Of a stretch of DNA of 64,000 nt, positions 34,737 through 45,471 are shown in pieces (the first letter of the stretch is position 1; each line of letters starts with the position of its first letter). Under the pieces are notes generated by a model. It saw nothing but the letters and a program-made list of their open reading frames with translations. It was not told where the DNA came from and did not search any database. The position numbers and the translations under genes are program-made. The stretch is from Oscillospiraceae bacterium (GTDB lineage: Bacteria; Bacillota; Clostridia; Oscillospirales; Oscillospiraceae), in the NCBI GenBank assembly GCA_009784725.1, contig WQXS01000003.1:88582-152581 (forward strand), in the 5' to 3' direction.

Positions 34737-37700
34737 ATGAGTAAACTCCGCAGGTGCTTTAATGTTTTTTTGGTTACAGTCCTGATACTGTCCGTTTCAG
34801 GAATTGCATTCGCAATTGAAAATTCAAACAGTGCAAACAGTACCGGTGAGCAGATGCATCTGGTTATCGCAACCACCGACAACAGCCCTCTTTCCATTGA
34901 CCGCTTGCTTTATACAGCCCTTCGGGATATAAGAATTGAAGTTGATTTTGTTTCTCCTATTGTAAGAGAGGGATATACTCAGGCAAACGATAATGTTATC
35001 GACGGTGTAATAGCAGGATATCCGAACCTGCATACCGTATATGAAAACCTGCGTCAGGTACCCGTGATTCTTGAACGGATAAACGTACGTGTATTTGCCC
35101 GCGAAGGCAGCCAAATGCGGATTAACAGCTGGAGCGAGCTTGACGGCCTGCATGTCGGAATACTTGAAAACAGGACATATATCCTCGAAAGACTCCCCGA
35201 CAGCGTGACAATTACAGAAAAAGTAACAAGCCGTGCTTTACTTGACGGGCTTGTAAATGAAGAGTACGAGGTTGTTGTCCTTGTCGAACGCGACCATGAA
35301 ACACACGGGGAAAGACACAGCATCACCCGCATAGGCGACGTGGATTTGCTTACCGAATACCTGTACATGCATAAATCACACGAAGCACTGATTCCTCAAA
35401 TTACTTCGGCACTTGAAAATCTGATAAATAACGGAACAGCCGATAAAATCCTAAATGATGTTCTTACGCAAGATTCCGATCAGAAAAAAACTGTCGTGCA
35501 TATTCTTTCTACCAGCATTGAACTTCAAAGAGAAGACCAATTTATATCCGACCTGAGGGAATCCTTTGTTAATGATATGTCTATTGACTGGATGACAATC
35601 AATCTCGATTCAAGGCGTCACAGCAGAGGTCAGTTCAGCCTGCCGCTGCTCGCATCAATTCTCCGTGCCGACCTTGTATCAAAAAGTGTAGCGGCGGTAA
35701 TAGTTTCGGGCGACGTTGCGCTCGATTTTCTAAAGGACTATTACTACCTGTTTTTCCGAAATGTTCCCGTATTATTTTATGGTACAAGTGAAAGAAGCAT
35801 AGATGTACTGCAGGATTATGACTATCATTATCAATTTACGGGAATCGTAAAAAACATAGAAGCAAAAGCAACAGTTGAACAGGCTCTTATAATGTTCCCG
35901 GATACCGAGCGGTTACTCGTAATTAATGACTTTACAGCCGAAGGGCAAAAGTACAGAGCCGATATAGAAGCTGACTTAACCGGTTTTAGCAGCCACCCGA
36001 ATCTTTCAATTACATATAACGAAAATCTGACAGCAGTGACACTGCTTGAACAAATAGGCGGGCTTTCCGATAATTCACTTTTATTTGTGGGCTCATATTT
36101 TGTCGATTCCGAACACCAATACTTTACTCTCAGTGAAAGCAAGCGGCTGCTTGAAAGATACAGTAAAACACCAATATTTTCTGTTTATTCAACAGAGCTT
36201 GAGTATAATGCCGTAGGCGGTAAGTGCCTTGATTATCAAAAATACGCAGTTGAGATTTCAACAATGCTGCGTCAGCTGCTCGATGGAAAATCCGCAGAGG
36301 AAATACCTATAATTTATGATTCAACCTCATTTAACCGCTGGGTATTTGATAAAGAGCAGCTTGATGCTTTTAAATTGAGCAAAAATAATCTGCCCGAAGG
36401 CTCTGAAATAATAAACACGGTTCCATCAATCCGCGAATCCAATCCGCAGTTCTTTGTTTCAATGATAATTATAATGATTGTCGGAACCCTGTTTATTATC
36501 GGTGCATGTATTTTTATTATAGTAAACCGCAGGCATACAAAGCAAAAAGATATTCTTCAAAATGAACTTGTCATTGAAAAATCAGTTTTGGAAGGAATAT
36601 TCAATTCCGTTCCTGAGATTCTTTTCGCAAAGGACCTTGAACACAACTTCATCCGGATAAATAAAAGCTTTGAAGAACACTTCGGCTGTAAGAGTGAAGA
36701 TATTGTCGGAAGTAACGGCTATGGAAACAAACTGCTTGCAAGCGTTGTAGATGATTATATGGAAACCGAAAAAACAGTTTTACGTGAAAAACGCTTTATA
36801 TTAACGGAAACACGGATTAAAGGAGTTAGCGGTAATGCACCCGTATTTGAAATTATAGCAACACCGCTTATAAGCAACGGCGAGGTTAAAGGAATCGTCG
36901 GGGCTGCATATGATGTTACACACAGGATAAAAATGGAGGAAGCAACACAGGCCGCATCACGGGCAAAAAGCAACTTCCTTGCGAACATGAGCCATGAAAT
37001 GCGGACACCGCTGACAGCAGTTATCGGTCTGACAGAACTCACCTTGGAAACCGTCCAGCTTGATGATGAAACATACTCGAATTTAATTAAAGTGTACAGG
37101 TCCGGCGAAACAATCTTAAACCTTGTAAACGACATTCTGGATATATCAAAAATAGAAGCTGACAGGCTTGCTCTTAACCCGATAAGATTCGACCTTCCGA
37201 GCCTTCTTAACGACACGATTACACAAAGTGCTCTTTATATTGACGATAAACCCATCAAGCTTGTCTTAAAGCTTGAACCGGATTTACCGAATTACCTGTT
37301 CGGTGACGAGCTTCGTATAAAGCAGCTGCTTAACAACCTGCTCTCCAATGCCTTTAAGTTTACCAAGGAAGGCACTGTTGAGCTTGGCGTGAAATGCCAA
37401 CGCGACGGTGATGACATTTGGATGACAGCCTGGGTAAAGGACACAGGTGTCGGTATCAAACCCGAGGATATGGACAGGCTCTTTACCCTTTACGGAAAAA
37501 TGGAAGAGGATAATATGCGCGTACGGGCAGACCGGCGGATTGAAGGGACCGGTCTCGGGCTTTCCATTTCAAAAAAAGTAGTAGATATGATGAACGGCTC
37601 AATAAACGTAGAGAGCGAATATGGAGAAGGAAGCACATTTACCGTAAATCTTAAGCTGAAATATGTCAATGATGAAACAATCGGTACCGAGGTTATAGAA

Positions 37701-38807
37701 AGTCTTAAAAACTTTGATTACTCTATTAAAAGCTTCGAGCATGCAAAAATGACAAGGCTTAATCTGTCATATGCACGGATTTTGATAGTCGATGATAACT
37801 CTACAAACCTTGATGTTGCAAAAGGCCTTATGGGGTTATACGGAATGACTATCGACTGCCTGACAGGAGGACAGGAGGCAATTGACACAATACGCAGCAG
37901 AAAAGTTGAATACGATGCAATATTTATGGACCATATGATGCCCGGGATTGACGGTGTTGAAGCAACAAGGATAATCAGAGAAGAAATCGATTCAAAATAC
38001 GCAAAATCGGTACCCATTATTGCTCTTACTGCAAATGCGGTAACCGGTAATGAAGAAATGTTCCTAAGCAGAGGTTTTCAGGCATTTATCGCAAAACCCA
38101 TAGATGTAGCACGGCTCGATTTAGTTCTGCGGCAATGGGTGCGCAATAAAGATGCCGAAGCCTTACTTACAGATAAAATCATAAATATTGAAACAACAAG
38201 ACGGAGTAAGGACAGAAGGCTTATAAGAAGCGATATACCGGAAATTGATATTGAAAAAGGTATTATACATTTCGGATATAATGAGGAGACTTTATTAAAG
38301 GTTCTCGAATCATTCCTTAATAATACACGGCCGCTGCTGAGTATTATAAAAGGCGTAACAATAGATAAGCTTGTTACCTATGGGGTAACGATTCACGGGA
38401 TCAAAGGCTCCAGCCGCGGGATATTTGCCTCGAAAATCGGTGATGAAGCGGAAGCCTTGGAGAAAGCGGCTAATAACGGTGATTATAGTTTCGTCCTTGA
38501 AAATAATCAGCAGTTTCTTGATAATATGACCACAATGCTGATAAATATTGAAAATGCACTGATAAAAACAAGGGTAGAGGAAAAAGCGAAAAAAGATAAA
38601 CCGGAGAAACCGCTTTTAAAAAAGCTTCTTGATGCCTGTGAAAGCTTCGATATTGATGAAATAGATACTGTAATGGCGGAGATAGAGCTTTATGATTATA
38701 CATCGGATGACGGGCTTGTTGCATGGCTTAGAAATATAATCAATCAGGGAAAATACAAAAGTGTCAAGGATAAACTCTCGGCATTTATAAATGATACGGA
38801 GGTTTGA
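34737..38807 (+). CDS. Hybrid histidine kinase with two binding-protein-type sensor domains (PBP-PBP-TM-PAS-HisKA-HATPase-REC-HPt)
   Basis: The 1356-residue membrane kinase has a signal-like helix (8-27), an outside module like a type 3 solute-binding protein (about 40-245), a second like ABC_sub_bind/TrpX (about 255-525), a TM helix (about 578-600), PAS (about 625-745), HisKA with His753, HATPase with N, G1 and G2 boxes (DTGVGI, GTGLGLS), REC with Asp1065, HPt with His1220 and a C-terminal helical module. It should sense a small extracellular ligand and start a multistep phosphorelay. It is first of three kinase genes in tandem; the next starts two bases after its stop. Confidence 0.88.
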   Translation: MSKLRRCFNVFLVTVLILSVSGIAFAIENSNSANSTGEQMHLVIATTDNSPLSIDRLLYTALRDIRIEVDFVSPIVREGYTQANDNVIDGVIAGYPNLHTVYENLRQVPVILERINVRVFAREGSQMRINSWSELDGLHVGILENRTYILERLPDSVTITEKVTSRALLDGLVNEEYEVVVLVERDHETHGERHSITRIGDVDLLTEYLYMHKSHEALIPQITSALENLINNGTADKILNDVLTQDSDQKKTVVHILSTSIELQREDQFISDLRESFVNDMSIDWMTINLDSRRHSRGQFSLPLLASILRADLVSKSVAAVIVSGDVALDFLKDYYYLFFRNVPVLFYGTSERSIDVLQDYDYHYQFTGIVKNIEAKATVEQALIMFPDTERLLVINDFTAEGQKYRADIEADLTGFSSHPNLSITYNENLTAVTLLEQIGGLSDNSLLFVGSYFVDSEHQYFTLSESKRLLERYSKTPIFSVYSTELEYNAVGGKCLDYQKYAVEISTMLRQLLDGKSAEEIPIIYDSTSFNRWVFDKEQLDAFKLSKNNLPEGSEIINTVPSIRESNPQFFVSMIIIMIVGTLFIIGACIFIIVNRRHTKQKDILQNELVIEKSVLEGIFNSVPEILFAKDLEHNFIRINKSFEEHFGCKSEDIVGSNGYGNKLLASVVDDYMETEKTVLREKRFILTETRIKGVSGNAPVFEIIATPLISNGEVKGIVGAAYDVTHRIKMEEATQAASRAKSNFLANMSHEMRTPLTAVIGLTELTLETVQLDDETYSNLIKVYRSGETILNLVNDILDISKIEADRLALNPIRFDLPSLLNDTITQSALYIDDKPIKLVLKLEPDLPNYLFGDELRIKQLLNNLLSNAFKFTKEGTVELGVKCQRDGDDIWMTAWVKDTGVGIKPEDMDRLFTLYGKMEEDNMRVRADRRIEGTGLGLSISKKVVDMMNGSINVESEYGEGSTFTVNLKLKYVNDETIGTEVIESLKNFDYSIKSFEHAKMTRLNLSYARILIVDDNSTNLDVAKGLMGLYGMTIDCLTGGQEAIDTIRSRKVEYDAIFMDHMMPGIDGVEATRIIREEIDSKYAKSVPIIALTANAVTGNEEMFLSRGFQAFIAKPIDVARLDLVLRQWVRNKDAEALLTDKIINIETTRRSKDRRLIRSDIPEIDIEKGIIHFGYNEETLLKVLESFLNNTRPLLSIIKGVTIDKLVTYGVTIHGIKGSSRGIFASKIGDEAEALEKAANNGDYSFVLENNQQFLDNMTTMLINIENALIKTRVEEKAKKDKPEKPLLKKLLDACESFDIDEIDTVMAEIELYDYTSDDGLVAWLRNIINQGKYKSVKDKLSAFINDTEV

Positions 38808-38808
38808 T

Positions 38809-41781
38809 ATGAGCGGACGTCACAAAATAGTACTGGTGGATGATAATCTGGCGACATTGGAGCAAGGAAAAAGACTGCTTCAGGAATTTTATAAGGTATA
38901 TACCGTTCAACAGGCATCCACGCTTTTTGAAAACCTTGAGCATGATATACCTGACCTCATTTTGCTCGATGTCGAAATGCCGGAAATGGACGGCTTTGAA
39001 GCAATTGCTAAATTAAAAGCAGACAACCGCTATAAACATATCCCCGTTATATTTTTGACATCCAAGAGCGATGAGGAAAGTGAGAAAAAAGGCTTCAGTC
39101 TCGGAGCGGTCGATTATATTACAAAACCATTCTCCGGGCCTCTCTTGCAAAAACGTATATCAAACCAAATTCTTTATATGCGTGTAAAGGATGCTGTCAA
39201 TGATTATTCGGAGGAGCTTGAATCTGTCAACAATGATCTTGCAAAAGCAAATGAGCGGGCAAGACTCTTAATGGAAAAAACCCCTCTTTGTGTCAGATTA
39301 TGGAACCGCAATTCCGAAATGATTGACTGCAATGAAATAGCTGTTAATCTTTTCGGATTTAATACAAAGCAGGAGTGCCTTGCTGTAAAACAGGGTCTCG
39401 ATCCCGAGTATCAGCCTAACGGACGGCTTTCTGCAGATATGGTCAAAGAAAATATCAAGCAAGTGTTTGAGACAGGGGTCTGTGAGTTTGAATGGGTATA
39501 TAAAATGCCCGACGGCTCACTGATGCCTGCAGAGGTTATCTACGTAAGGGTCGAATACGAAAATGACTACGCATTTGCAGAGTATACACGTGATATGCGT
39601 GAGCATATCAAAATGATGGATGAAATCAAAAAAGCAAATAACGAGCTGGAACAGGCATTAAAAACTATTGTAGAAGACGAACAGCGTATGCGCCTGATGC
39701 TTGATGCAATGCCTTTTGCATGCCGCTTGATCGGCAGGGATTATAAGTTCATTGACTGTAACCTTGAAGCAATGAAAATTGTTGGTGCTGCTTCAAGAGA
39801 GGAATACAATGAAAAGTTTAACAGCATAATACCGGAGTTCCAGCCATGCGGCCGTTCGTCAAACGAAATGAAAGCGGAGTATCTGAATAAAGCATTTGAC
39901 GAGGGTTATTCACGTTTTGAATGGACATACCTGAATCCCGAAAATGGTGATCCGATGCCGTTTGAAATTACAATGGTGCGTATAATGATGAAAGGCGAGG
40001 CAGTAGTAGCGGGATATGCACGGGACCTTAGTGAACAAAAAGCAATTGCAGAAGAAATCCGTCGCGCCGATAAAGCAGAGGAACGAAGTAAGGCGAAAAG
40101 TGAGTTCCTTGCAACAATGAGCCATGAAATAAGGACACCGATGAACAGCATAATCGGTTTTTCCGAACTTGCACTCGATATGCCCGATGAAAGAATTGCT
40201 CCCGAGGGAAAAGTATATGTCAGGAAAATAAAAGACAGCTCTGTATGGTTACTTCAAATAGTCAATGACATTCTCGACATTTCAAAAATCGAAGCAGGAA
40301 AGGTATTGCTCGAGAATGAGCCGTTTGACTTAAACGAGGTTCTGATGCGCTGTCAGTCGGTTATACTGCCGAACATAAAAGAAAAAGGTCTTGAGCTGGA
40401 AGTCAATACCGAGCCGCTTACAGGAAAGAAACTGATAGGTGATCCCATAAGGCTTTATCAGGTGCTTATAAACATTTTATATAACGCAGTGAAATTCACA
40501 GAAACAGGATTAATAGTATTTTCAACAGAAAAAAAGAACATAAATGATGAAGTTACATCAGTATACTTTGAGATAAAAGACAGCGGAATCGGCATGAACA
40601 AAAAACAGCTCGAAGATATCTTCGAACCCTTTATTCAAGCCGATTCAAGCACAACGAGAAAATACGGCGGAACAGGACTTGGACTTACAATAGCACGCGA
40701 TATCGTTGAGCTTATGGGAGGGAAGCTGACCGTTGAGAGCACACCGGGAAAAGGAAGTGTGTTCGGGTTTGAAATTTCATTTGAAACAGCAGAAAAATCA
40801 GATGGCGGCCGTGAACATATCCACAGCAGTTCTCTCGAAAAACCTCACTTTGAGGGTGAAGTGCTTGTATGTGACGATAATCCGATAAATCAGGAGCTTA
40901 TCCGTGAACACCTGATGCGGGTGGGCTTGAAAACGATTGCAGCAGATAACGGGCAAATAGGTGTAGATATTATTAAAGACCGTCTGGAAAAAAACAAAAA
41001 AATGTTCAACCTTATCTTTATGGACATTTTTATGCCGATAATGGATGGTATTGAAGCGGCAAATAAAATAAAAACTCTGGACAGTACTATACCGATAGTA
41101 GCATTAACTGCAAATATAATGACAAGCGATTTGGAAACATACAAAAGAAACGGTATGCCCGATTGCCTCGGAAAACCATTTACGACAACAGACCTTTGGA
41201 ATACACTGCTGAAATATATTAAACCCGTAAGCATAAGTGTCGTCGAAGAAGAGGAAGAAATAACCGGAGAAGATGAACTGCTTAAAAAACTGCAGCTGAC
41301 CTTTATCCAGAATAACCAAGGTAAATTCAAAGAGCTGGTCGAAGCGATTGACAATGATGACAGAAAGCTTGCACACCGTATCGTGCACACGCTTAAAGGA
41401 AATGCAGCTCAGCTTCAAAAAGCAAGTCTGAAGAAAGCGGCAGAGACTATTGAGGAAATATTAAAAACAGATAAAAGGGATGTACCGCAGGATAGCCTTA
41501 ATATTCTCAGGCACGAGTTTGATAAACTGATCGATGAATTGAAACCGATGCTTAATAATATCAAGTCATATGAAATTACCAAGCCGCTGGCTCCGAAGCA
41601 GATTAAGAAGCTCTTTGAGAAGCTTCAGCCGTTACTTAAGGACGGCAACACGGATTGCTTGAATCTGCTCACAGATATCCGAAATATCCCCGGAGCGGGA
41701 GAGCTGATAAAGCATATGGAGAACTACGATTTCAACCGTGCAGAGCAAACACTCCAAGAGTTGCAGAGCAAGCAGGGTTAG
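38809..41781 (+). CDS. Soluble hybrid kinase REC-PAS-PAS-HisKA-HATPase-REC-HPt
   Basis: The protein (990 residues) starts at ATG 38809, with ACGGAGG six bases upstream; the frame is open six codons earlier. REC1 has Asp54, two related PAS domains follow (about 155-270 and 300-415), then HisKA with His439, HATPase (DSGIGM, GTGLGL), REC2 with Asp739, HPt with His860 and the C-terminal LLKDGNTDCL module. No TM helix. REC1 can take phosphate from an HPt, for example that of the membrane kinase just upstream, and may gate its own kinase. It lacks any DNA-binding output. Confidence 0.88.
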   Translation: MSGRHKIVLVDDNLATLEQGKRLLQEFYKVYTVQQASTLFENLEHDIPDLILLDVEMPEMDGFEAIAKLKADNRYKHIPVIFLTSKSDEESEKKGFSLGAVDYITKPFSGPLLQKRISNQILYMRVKDAVNDYSEELESVNNDLAKANERARLLMEKTPLCVRLWNRNSEMIDCNEIAVNLFGFNTKQECLAVKQGLDPEYQPNGRLSADMVKENIKQVFETGVCEFEWVYKMPDGSLMPAEVIYVRVEYENDYAFAEYTRDMREHIKMMDEIKKANNELEQALKTIVEDEQRMRLMLDAMPFACRLIGRDYKFIDCNLEAMKIVGAASREEYNEKFNSIIPEFQPCGRSSNEMKAEYLNKAFDEGYSRFEWTYLNPENGDPMPFEITMVRIMMKGEAVVAGYARDLSEQKAIAEEIRRADKAEERSKAKSEFLATMSHEIRTPMNSIIGFSELALDMPDERIAPEGKVYVRKIKDSSVWLLQIVNDILDISKIEAGKVLLENEPFDLNEVLMRCQSVILPNIKEKGLELEVNTEPLTGKKLIGDPIRLYQVLINILYNAVKFTETGLIVFSTEKKNINDEVTSVYFEIKDSGIGMNKKQLEDIFEPFIQADSSTTRKYGGTGLGLTIARDIVELMGGKLTVESTPGKGSVFGFEISFETAEKSDGGREHIHSSSLEKPHFEGEVLVCDDNPINQELIREHLMRVGLKTIAADNGQIGVDIIKDRLEKNKKMFNLIFMDIFMPIMDGIEAANKIKTLDSTIPIVALTANIMTSDLETYKRNGMPDCLGKPFTTTDLWNTLLKYIKPVSISVVEEEEEITGEDELLKKLQLTFIQNNQGKFKELVEAIDNDDRKLAHRIVHTLKGNAAQLQKASLKKAAETIEEILKTDKRDVPQDSLNILRHEFDKLIDELKPMLNNIKSYEITKPLAPKQIKKLFEKLQPLLKDGNTDCLNLLTDIRNIPGAGELIKHMENYDFNRAEQTLQELQSKQG

Positions 41782-41790
41782 GAGATATTA

Positions 41791-42954
41791 ATGAGCGAAG
41801 ATAATAAGCGTTCTGTACTAATTGTGGATGACGACCAAATAATTATTCAAACGCTGACTGAAATGTTGAGTCAGGACTATACGGTCTATATTTCTAAAAT
41901 CGGAAATGAAGCCATTTCAATCGCACAAAGAGTTTTACCCGATGTTATTCTTCTTGATATCATAATGCCCGAGTTGGACGGATATGATGTTCTGAGTGTT
42001 TTGAAAAATACGAAAGAAACAGAGAACATCCCGGTTATATTCATAACGGGTGTCGACGAAATTTACGCTGAGGAAAAAGCATTAACACTTGGAGCGGCAG
42101 ATTATATAACTAAACCGCTTCATGCACCCATTGTTAAAATGAGACTCAGAAATCAAGTACGGATTATTGAACGCAATGCACTCGAAAGCAATTTAAACGT
42201 TGTTTTGAAGCTTCAGGCCGAGCTTGTTGCCGCAAAAGAGCAGGCAGAATATTCAAACCGGGCAAAAAGTGAATTTCTTTCAAGAATGAGCCACGAGATG
42301 CGTACGCCGATGAATGCAATCATGGGGATGCTTAGCCTTGCGAAAAAGCGTCCGGAAAAATCCGGAACATACCTTGAAGAACTTGAGAAAGCCTCAAAAC
42401 ATTTACTTGAGCTTATAAACGATGTACTTGATATCTCGGGAATGGAGCATGGTGTTATTAAACTTGATGTTTCGGAATTTTCCTTTAAGGAAATGCTGGA
42501 TAATGTGATAAATGAATCTCTTCGTTATTCTGATATGAAGCACCAGAAGGTTATATCATCTATTGAGCAATCCCTGCCAAAGTTATTTATCGGAGATGAA
42601 AAACGTCTTACTCAGGTATTAAACTGCCTGCTCTCAAACGCAATTAAATACACTCCGGAAAAGGGTGAAATTACTGTTGAGGTTTTTGAGGTTACAGGTG
42701 ATGGTAATGAAAGTGTTGTTCAGGTGGAGGTAAGCGATAACGGTGTCGGTATTCCAAAACAGCAGCAAAAGGAACTGTTTAACATTTTCCAACAGGCAGA
42801 CGGAGGCAGTTCAAGAAAACACGGCGGTATAGGAGTCGGTCTTGCATTGTCAAAGAATATTATTAATCTTATGAACGGAGATATTTGGGTTGAGTCCGAT
42901 ATCGACGAAGGTGCAAAATTCATTTTCACATGCAAACTGCGTACGGCGGAATAA
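41791..42954 (+). CDS. Soluble REC-HisKA-HATPase kinase
   Basis: This 387-residue protein has an N-terminal receiver with Asp56, a short coiled-coil, HisKA with His168 ([11 protein letters not shown]) and HATPase ([15 protein letters not shown]). It has no PAS, second REC, HPt or TM helix. It is the last of the three-gene run and starts nine bases after the previous stop. It may accept a phosphoryl group from the upstream HPt domains. The place where its own His passes phosphate is not visible nearby. Confidence 0.87.
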   Translation: MSEDNKRSVLIVDDDQIIIQTLTEMLSQDYTVYISKIGNEAISIAQRVLPDVILLDIIMPELDGYDVLSVLKNTKETENIPVIFITGVDEIYAEEKALTLGAADYITKPLHAPIVKMRLRNQVRIIERNALESNLNVVLKLQAELVAAKEQAEYSNRAKSEFLSRMSHEMRTPMNAIMGMLSLAKKRPEKSGTYLEELEKASKHLLELINDVLDISGMEHGVIKLDVSEFSFKEMLDNVINESLRYSDMKHQKVISSIEQSLPKLFIGDEKRLTQVLNCLLSNAIKYTPEKGEITVEVFEVTGDGNESVVQVEVSDNGVGIPKQQQKELFNIFQQADGGSSRKHGGIGVGLALSKNIINLMNGDIWVESDIDEGAKFIFTCKLRTAE

Positions 42955-43046
42955 TTAACATAAATGGATATTTCCGGTGCATAAAAATACCGGTGTTTGT
43001 AATATATATTCATTGCTGAAAATTGTGAATAAATTGTTTATTTCTC

Positions 43047-43075
43047 TTGATTTGTGACGTTTTTTAGGGTAGAAT
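43047..43075 (+). promoter_or_regulatory. Promoter before the second kinase pair
   Basis: TTGATT (43047-43052), 17 bases, TAGAAT (43070-43075), 77 bp before the ATG at 43153. A small hairpin with CCGGT/ACCGG (about 42978-42997) just upstream may end the previous transcript. Confidence 0.5.
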
Positions 43076-43152
43076 AGGAGAGTCGTTTGTACTTTATTTT
43101 GCAATAATAACGTCCGTTATTTGGTCATTATTACGGAGGATTAAATATTATC

Positions 43153-45441
43153 ATGGGAATAATTAAAAAGGCACTAAAAGGCATTTTTAAAGGTGAGAAT
43201 CTGTCTATAGAGGCAAGAAGACTGAATTCTGCTTATTTTGCGGCTGTTTTATGTCTGCTGTTCGGGTTTGTAACACGGGTAATCATGGGTGCCGAGCCTG
43301 TGTTATTTTTTGCGTTATTGGGAATAATATTCTTTATTACTCTTGCAATGTTTATATATCACGCTTTTCATATTTATTACATTGGAACAATGATTACGCT
43401 CATTACCGTATGCTTTATTTTCCTGCCGATGATATTTTTTGCATTGGGAGGTGTAAGCGCATCTGCTGAAGCATATTTCATTCTGGGATTTGCGATAATA
43501 TTCCTTCATTTAAAGGGCCGGATATCTGTTATCTTTTCAATATTATATGTTCTGGTCGTGTGTTTATGTTATTACATAAATTCGTTGTACCCTGATTATA
43601 TAGCAAATCTTGGCGGCTCATATGAATATTTGGAATCAATCAAATATACGGATGCTGTGCAAACTATTTTAGTTGTCAGTATATTTATATGTTCGATAAT
43701 TCTTTTTCAACATAGGGTTTATGACAAGGAACTAACGAAAACCGACGCTGCAAACCGTGCCAAGAGTGAATTTCTTGCCAACATGAGTCACGAAATAAGA
43801 ACACCGATGAACAGTATAATCGGTTTTGCAGAGCTTGCGCAATATGACTATAATTCTCCGAGAACAGCAGGTTATTTAAGTGAAATACTGGAAAGTGCAG
43901 ATTGGCTGCTCAAAATTATCAACGACATCCTCGATATATCAAAAATCGAGTCCGGCAAAATTGAACTTGAGAATATTCCGTTTGATTTAACGGAAATGTT
44001 CGCATATTGTCAATTTTCAATAATGCCGAAAACAGAAGAAAAGGGTATAATTCTGTATTGTTATGCAGAACCGTCTCTCGGAAAAAAACTGGTTGGAGAC
44101 CCTATAAGGCTTCGTCAGGTAATAATGAATATTCTTTCAAATGCCGTTAAGTTCACAAATGTCGGGGTAATAAAACTTCTGGCAACAATAGTAAAAACGG
44201 AAGAGAATAAAATAACAATTTATTTTGAAGTCAGAGATAGCGGAATCGGAATGAAAAAAGAGCAAGTCTCACGCATCTTTGAACCATTTATGCAAGCAGA
44301 CGGCAGTGTGACACGCAGATTCGGCGGTACGGGGCTAGGGCTTGCAATAACAAAAAATATTATTGAACTGATGGGTGGTACACTCGAGGTTGAAAGTGCA
44401 CTTGGTGTAGGAAGCAGGTTCGGGTTTGAACTTACATTCGATACAATCGATGATGACGATATTACAGTGCAGACACCGAAAAAAATATTCAGCGATATTG
44501 AAATACCGAAATTTGCAGGAGATGCTTTGATATGTGAGGACAGTAACTTAAATCAAAGAGTTATACATGACCATCTTACTATGGTCGGGATTAATGCTGT
44601 CGTTGCCGATAACGGACAAGAAGGTGTCGAAATTGTAACAGCACGTGCTCACAGAGGAGAAAAACCGTTTGATATCATTTTTATGGATATTCATATGCCG
44701 GTGATGGATGGTCTGGAAGCCGCATCACAAATTGCGGCTTTGGGAGTGAAATCTCCGATAATAGCAATAACTGCAAATGTAATGTCAAATGACCTTGAAC
44801 TTTATAAAGAAAACGGATTTAACGATTTTATCGGAAAACCCTTTACATCGCAGCAATTGTGGGGATGTTTGAGTAATTACCTGCCTATTGAAGGTTACTC
44901 TATTGTTGACAGACACAGACAATCGGTTGAATACGAAAAACAACAAAAGCAAAGACGTTATTATTTTGCACAAAGCAACAAGACAACATATGCGGAAATT
45001 GTTAAGGCTTATGAAACAGGGGATGTGATATTTGCTCACAGACTTGCACATACATTAAAAGGAAATGCCGGACAAATCGGTGAAAAGAAGCTTCAATCAG
45101 CGGCGGCAGCAGTCGAGTTAATGCTGTCAAAAGGAAGAAAACCGCTTGAAAAGGAAAAAATGGAAGATCTCAAACGAGAGCTGCAGTCGGTAATTGAAGG
45201 CTTAGAACCCCTGCTCAAAGAAAATGAGTCAAGATTTATTGAAGCGATTATCGACAAGGATGATATATCGGCAATATTAAATAAACTCGAAAATATTCTT
45301 GAAGTAAACGAAACTGCAAGCAGAAAAATGCTTCCCGAACTGTACGCGATTAAGGGAGCGGAAGAACTTGCCAAAAATATAGACGATTTTGAATTCAAGC
45401 TGGCTGCCGAGGAGCTTAGTAAGCTTAAGAAAACAATTTAG
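43153..45441 (+). CDS. Membrane hybrid kinase (multi-TM-HisKA-HATPase-REC-HPt)
   Basis: The 762-residue kinase has about six TM helices in residues 25-195 with no large outside domain, so it senses through the membrane part. HisKA (His213, MSHEIRTPMNS), HATPase (DSGIGM, GTGLGLA), REC (Asp512) and HPt (His633) follow. It ends with the helical module also seen in its paralogues (YAIKGAEELAKNIDDFEF). ACGGAGG precedes the ATG. It has its own promoter and is followed 30 bp later by a soluble REC-first kinase, repeating the order seen at 34.7-41.8 kb. Confidence 0.88.
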   Translation: MGIIKKALKGIFKGENLSIEARRLNSAYFAAVLCLLFGFVTRVIMGAEPVLFFALLGIIFFITLAMFIYHAFHIYYIGTMITLITVCFIFLPMIFFALGGVSASAEAYFILGFAIIFLHLKGRISVIFSILYVLVVCLCYYINSLYPDYIANLGGSYEYLESIKYTDAVQTILVVSIFICSIILFQHRVYDKELTKTDAANRAKSEFLANMSHEIRTPMNSIIGFAELAQYDYNSPRTAGYLSEILESADWLLKIINDILDISKIESGKIELENIPFDLTEMFAYCQFSIMPKTEEKGIILYCYAEPSLGKKLVGDPIRLRQVIMNILSNAVKFTNVGVIKLLATIVKTEENKITIYFEVRDSGIGMKKEQVSRIFEPFMQADGSVTRRFGGTGLGLAITKNIIELMGGTLEVESALGVGSRFGFELTFDTIDDDDITVQTPKKIFSDIEIPKFAGDALICEDSNLNQRVIHDHLTMVGINAVVADNGQEGVEIVTARAHRGEKPFDIIFMDIHMPVMDGLEAASQIAALGVKSPIIAITANVMSNDLELYKENGFNDFIGKPFTSQQLWGCLSNYLPIEGYSIVDRHRQSVEYEKQQKQRRYYFAQSNKTTYAEIVKAYETGDVIFAHRLAHTLKGNAGQIGEKKLQSAAAAVELMLSKGRKPLEKEKMEDLKRELQSVIEGLEPLLKENESRFIEAIIDKDDISAILNKLENILEVNETASRKMLPELYAIKGAEELAKNIDDFEFKLAAEELSKLKKTI

Positions 45442-45471
45442 CTCATATAAAATATTAAAGGAGTTATATAA

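Noticed and set aside
38791..38808. Upstream start for the kinase at 38809
   Set aside because: The extra six codons overlap the previous stop and hold the GGAGG ribosome site itself. The ATG at 38809 has the right spacing.
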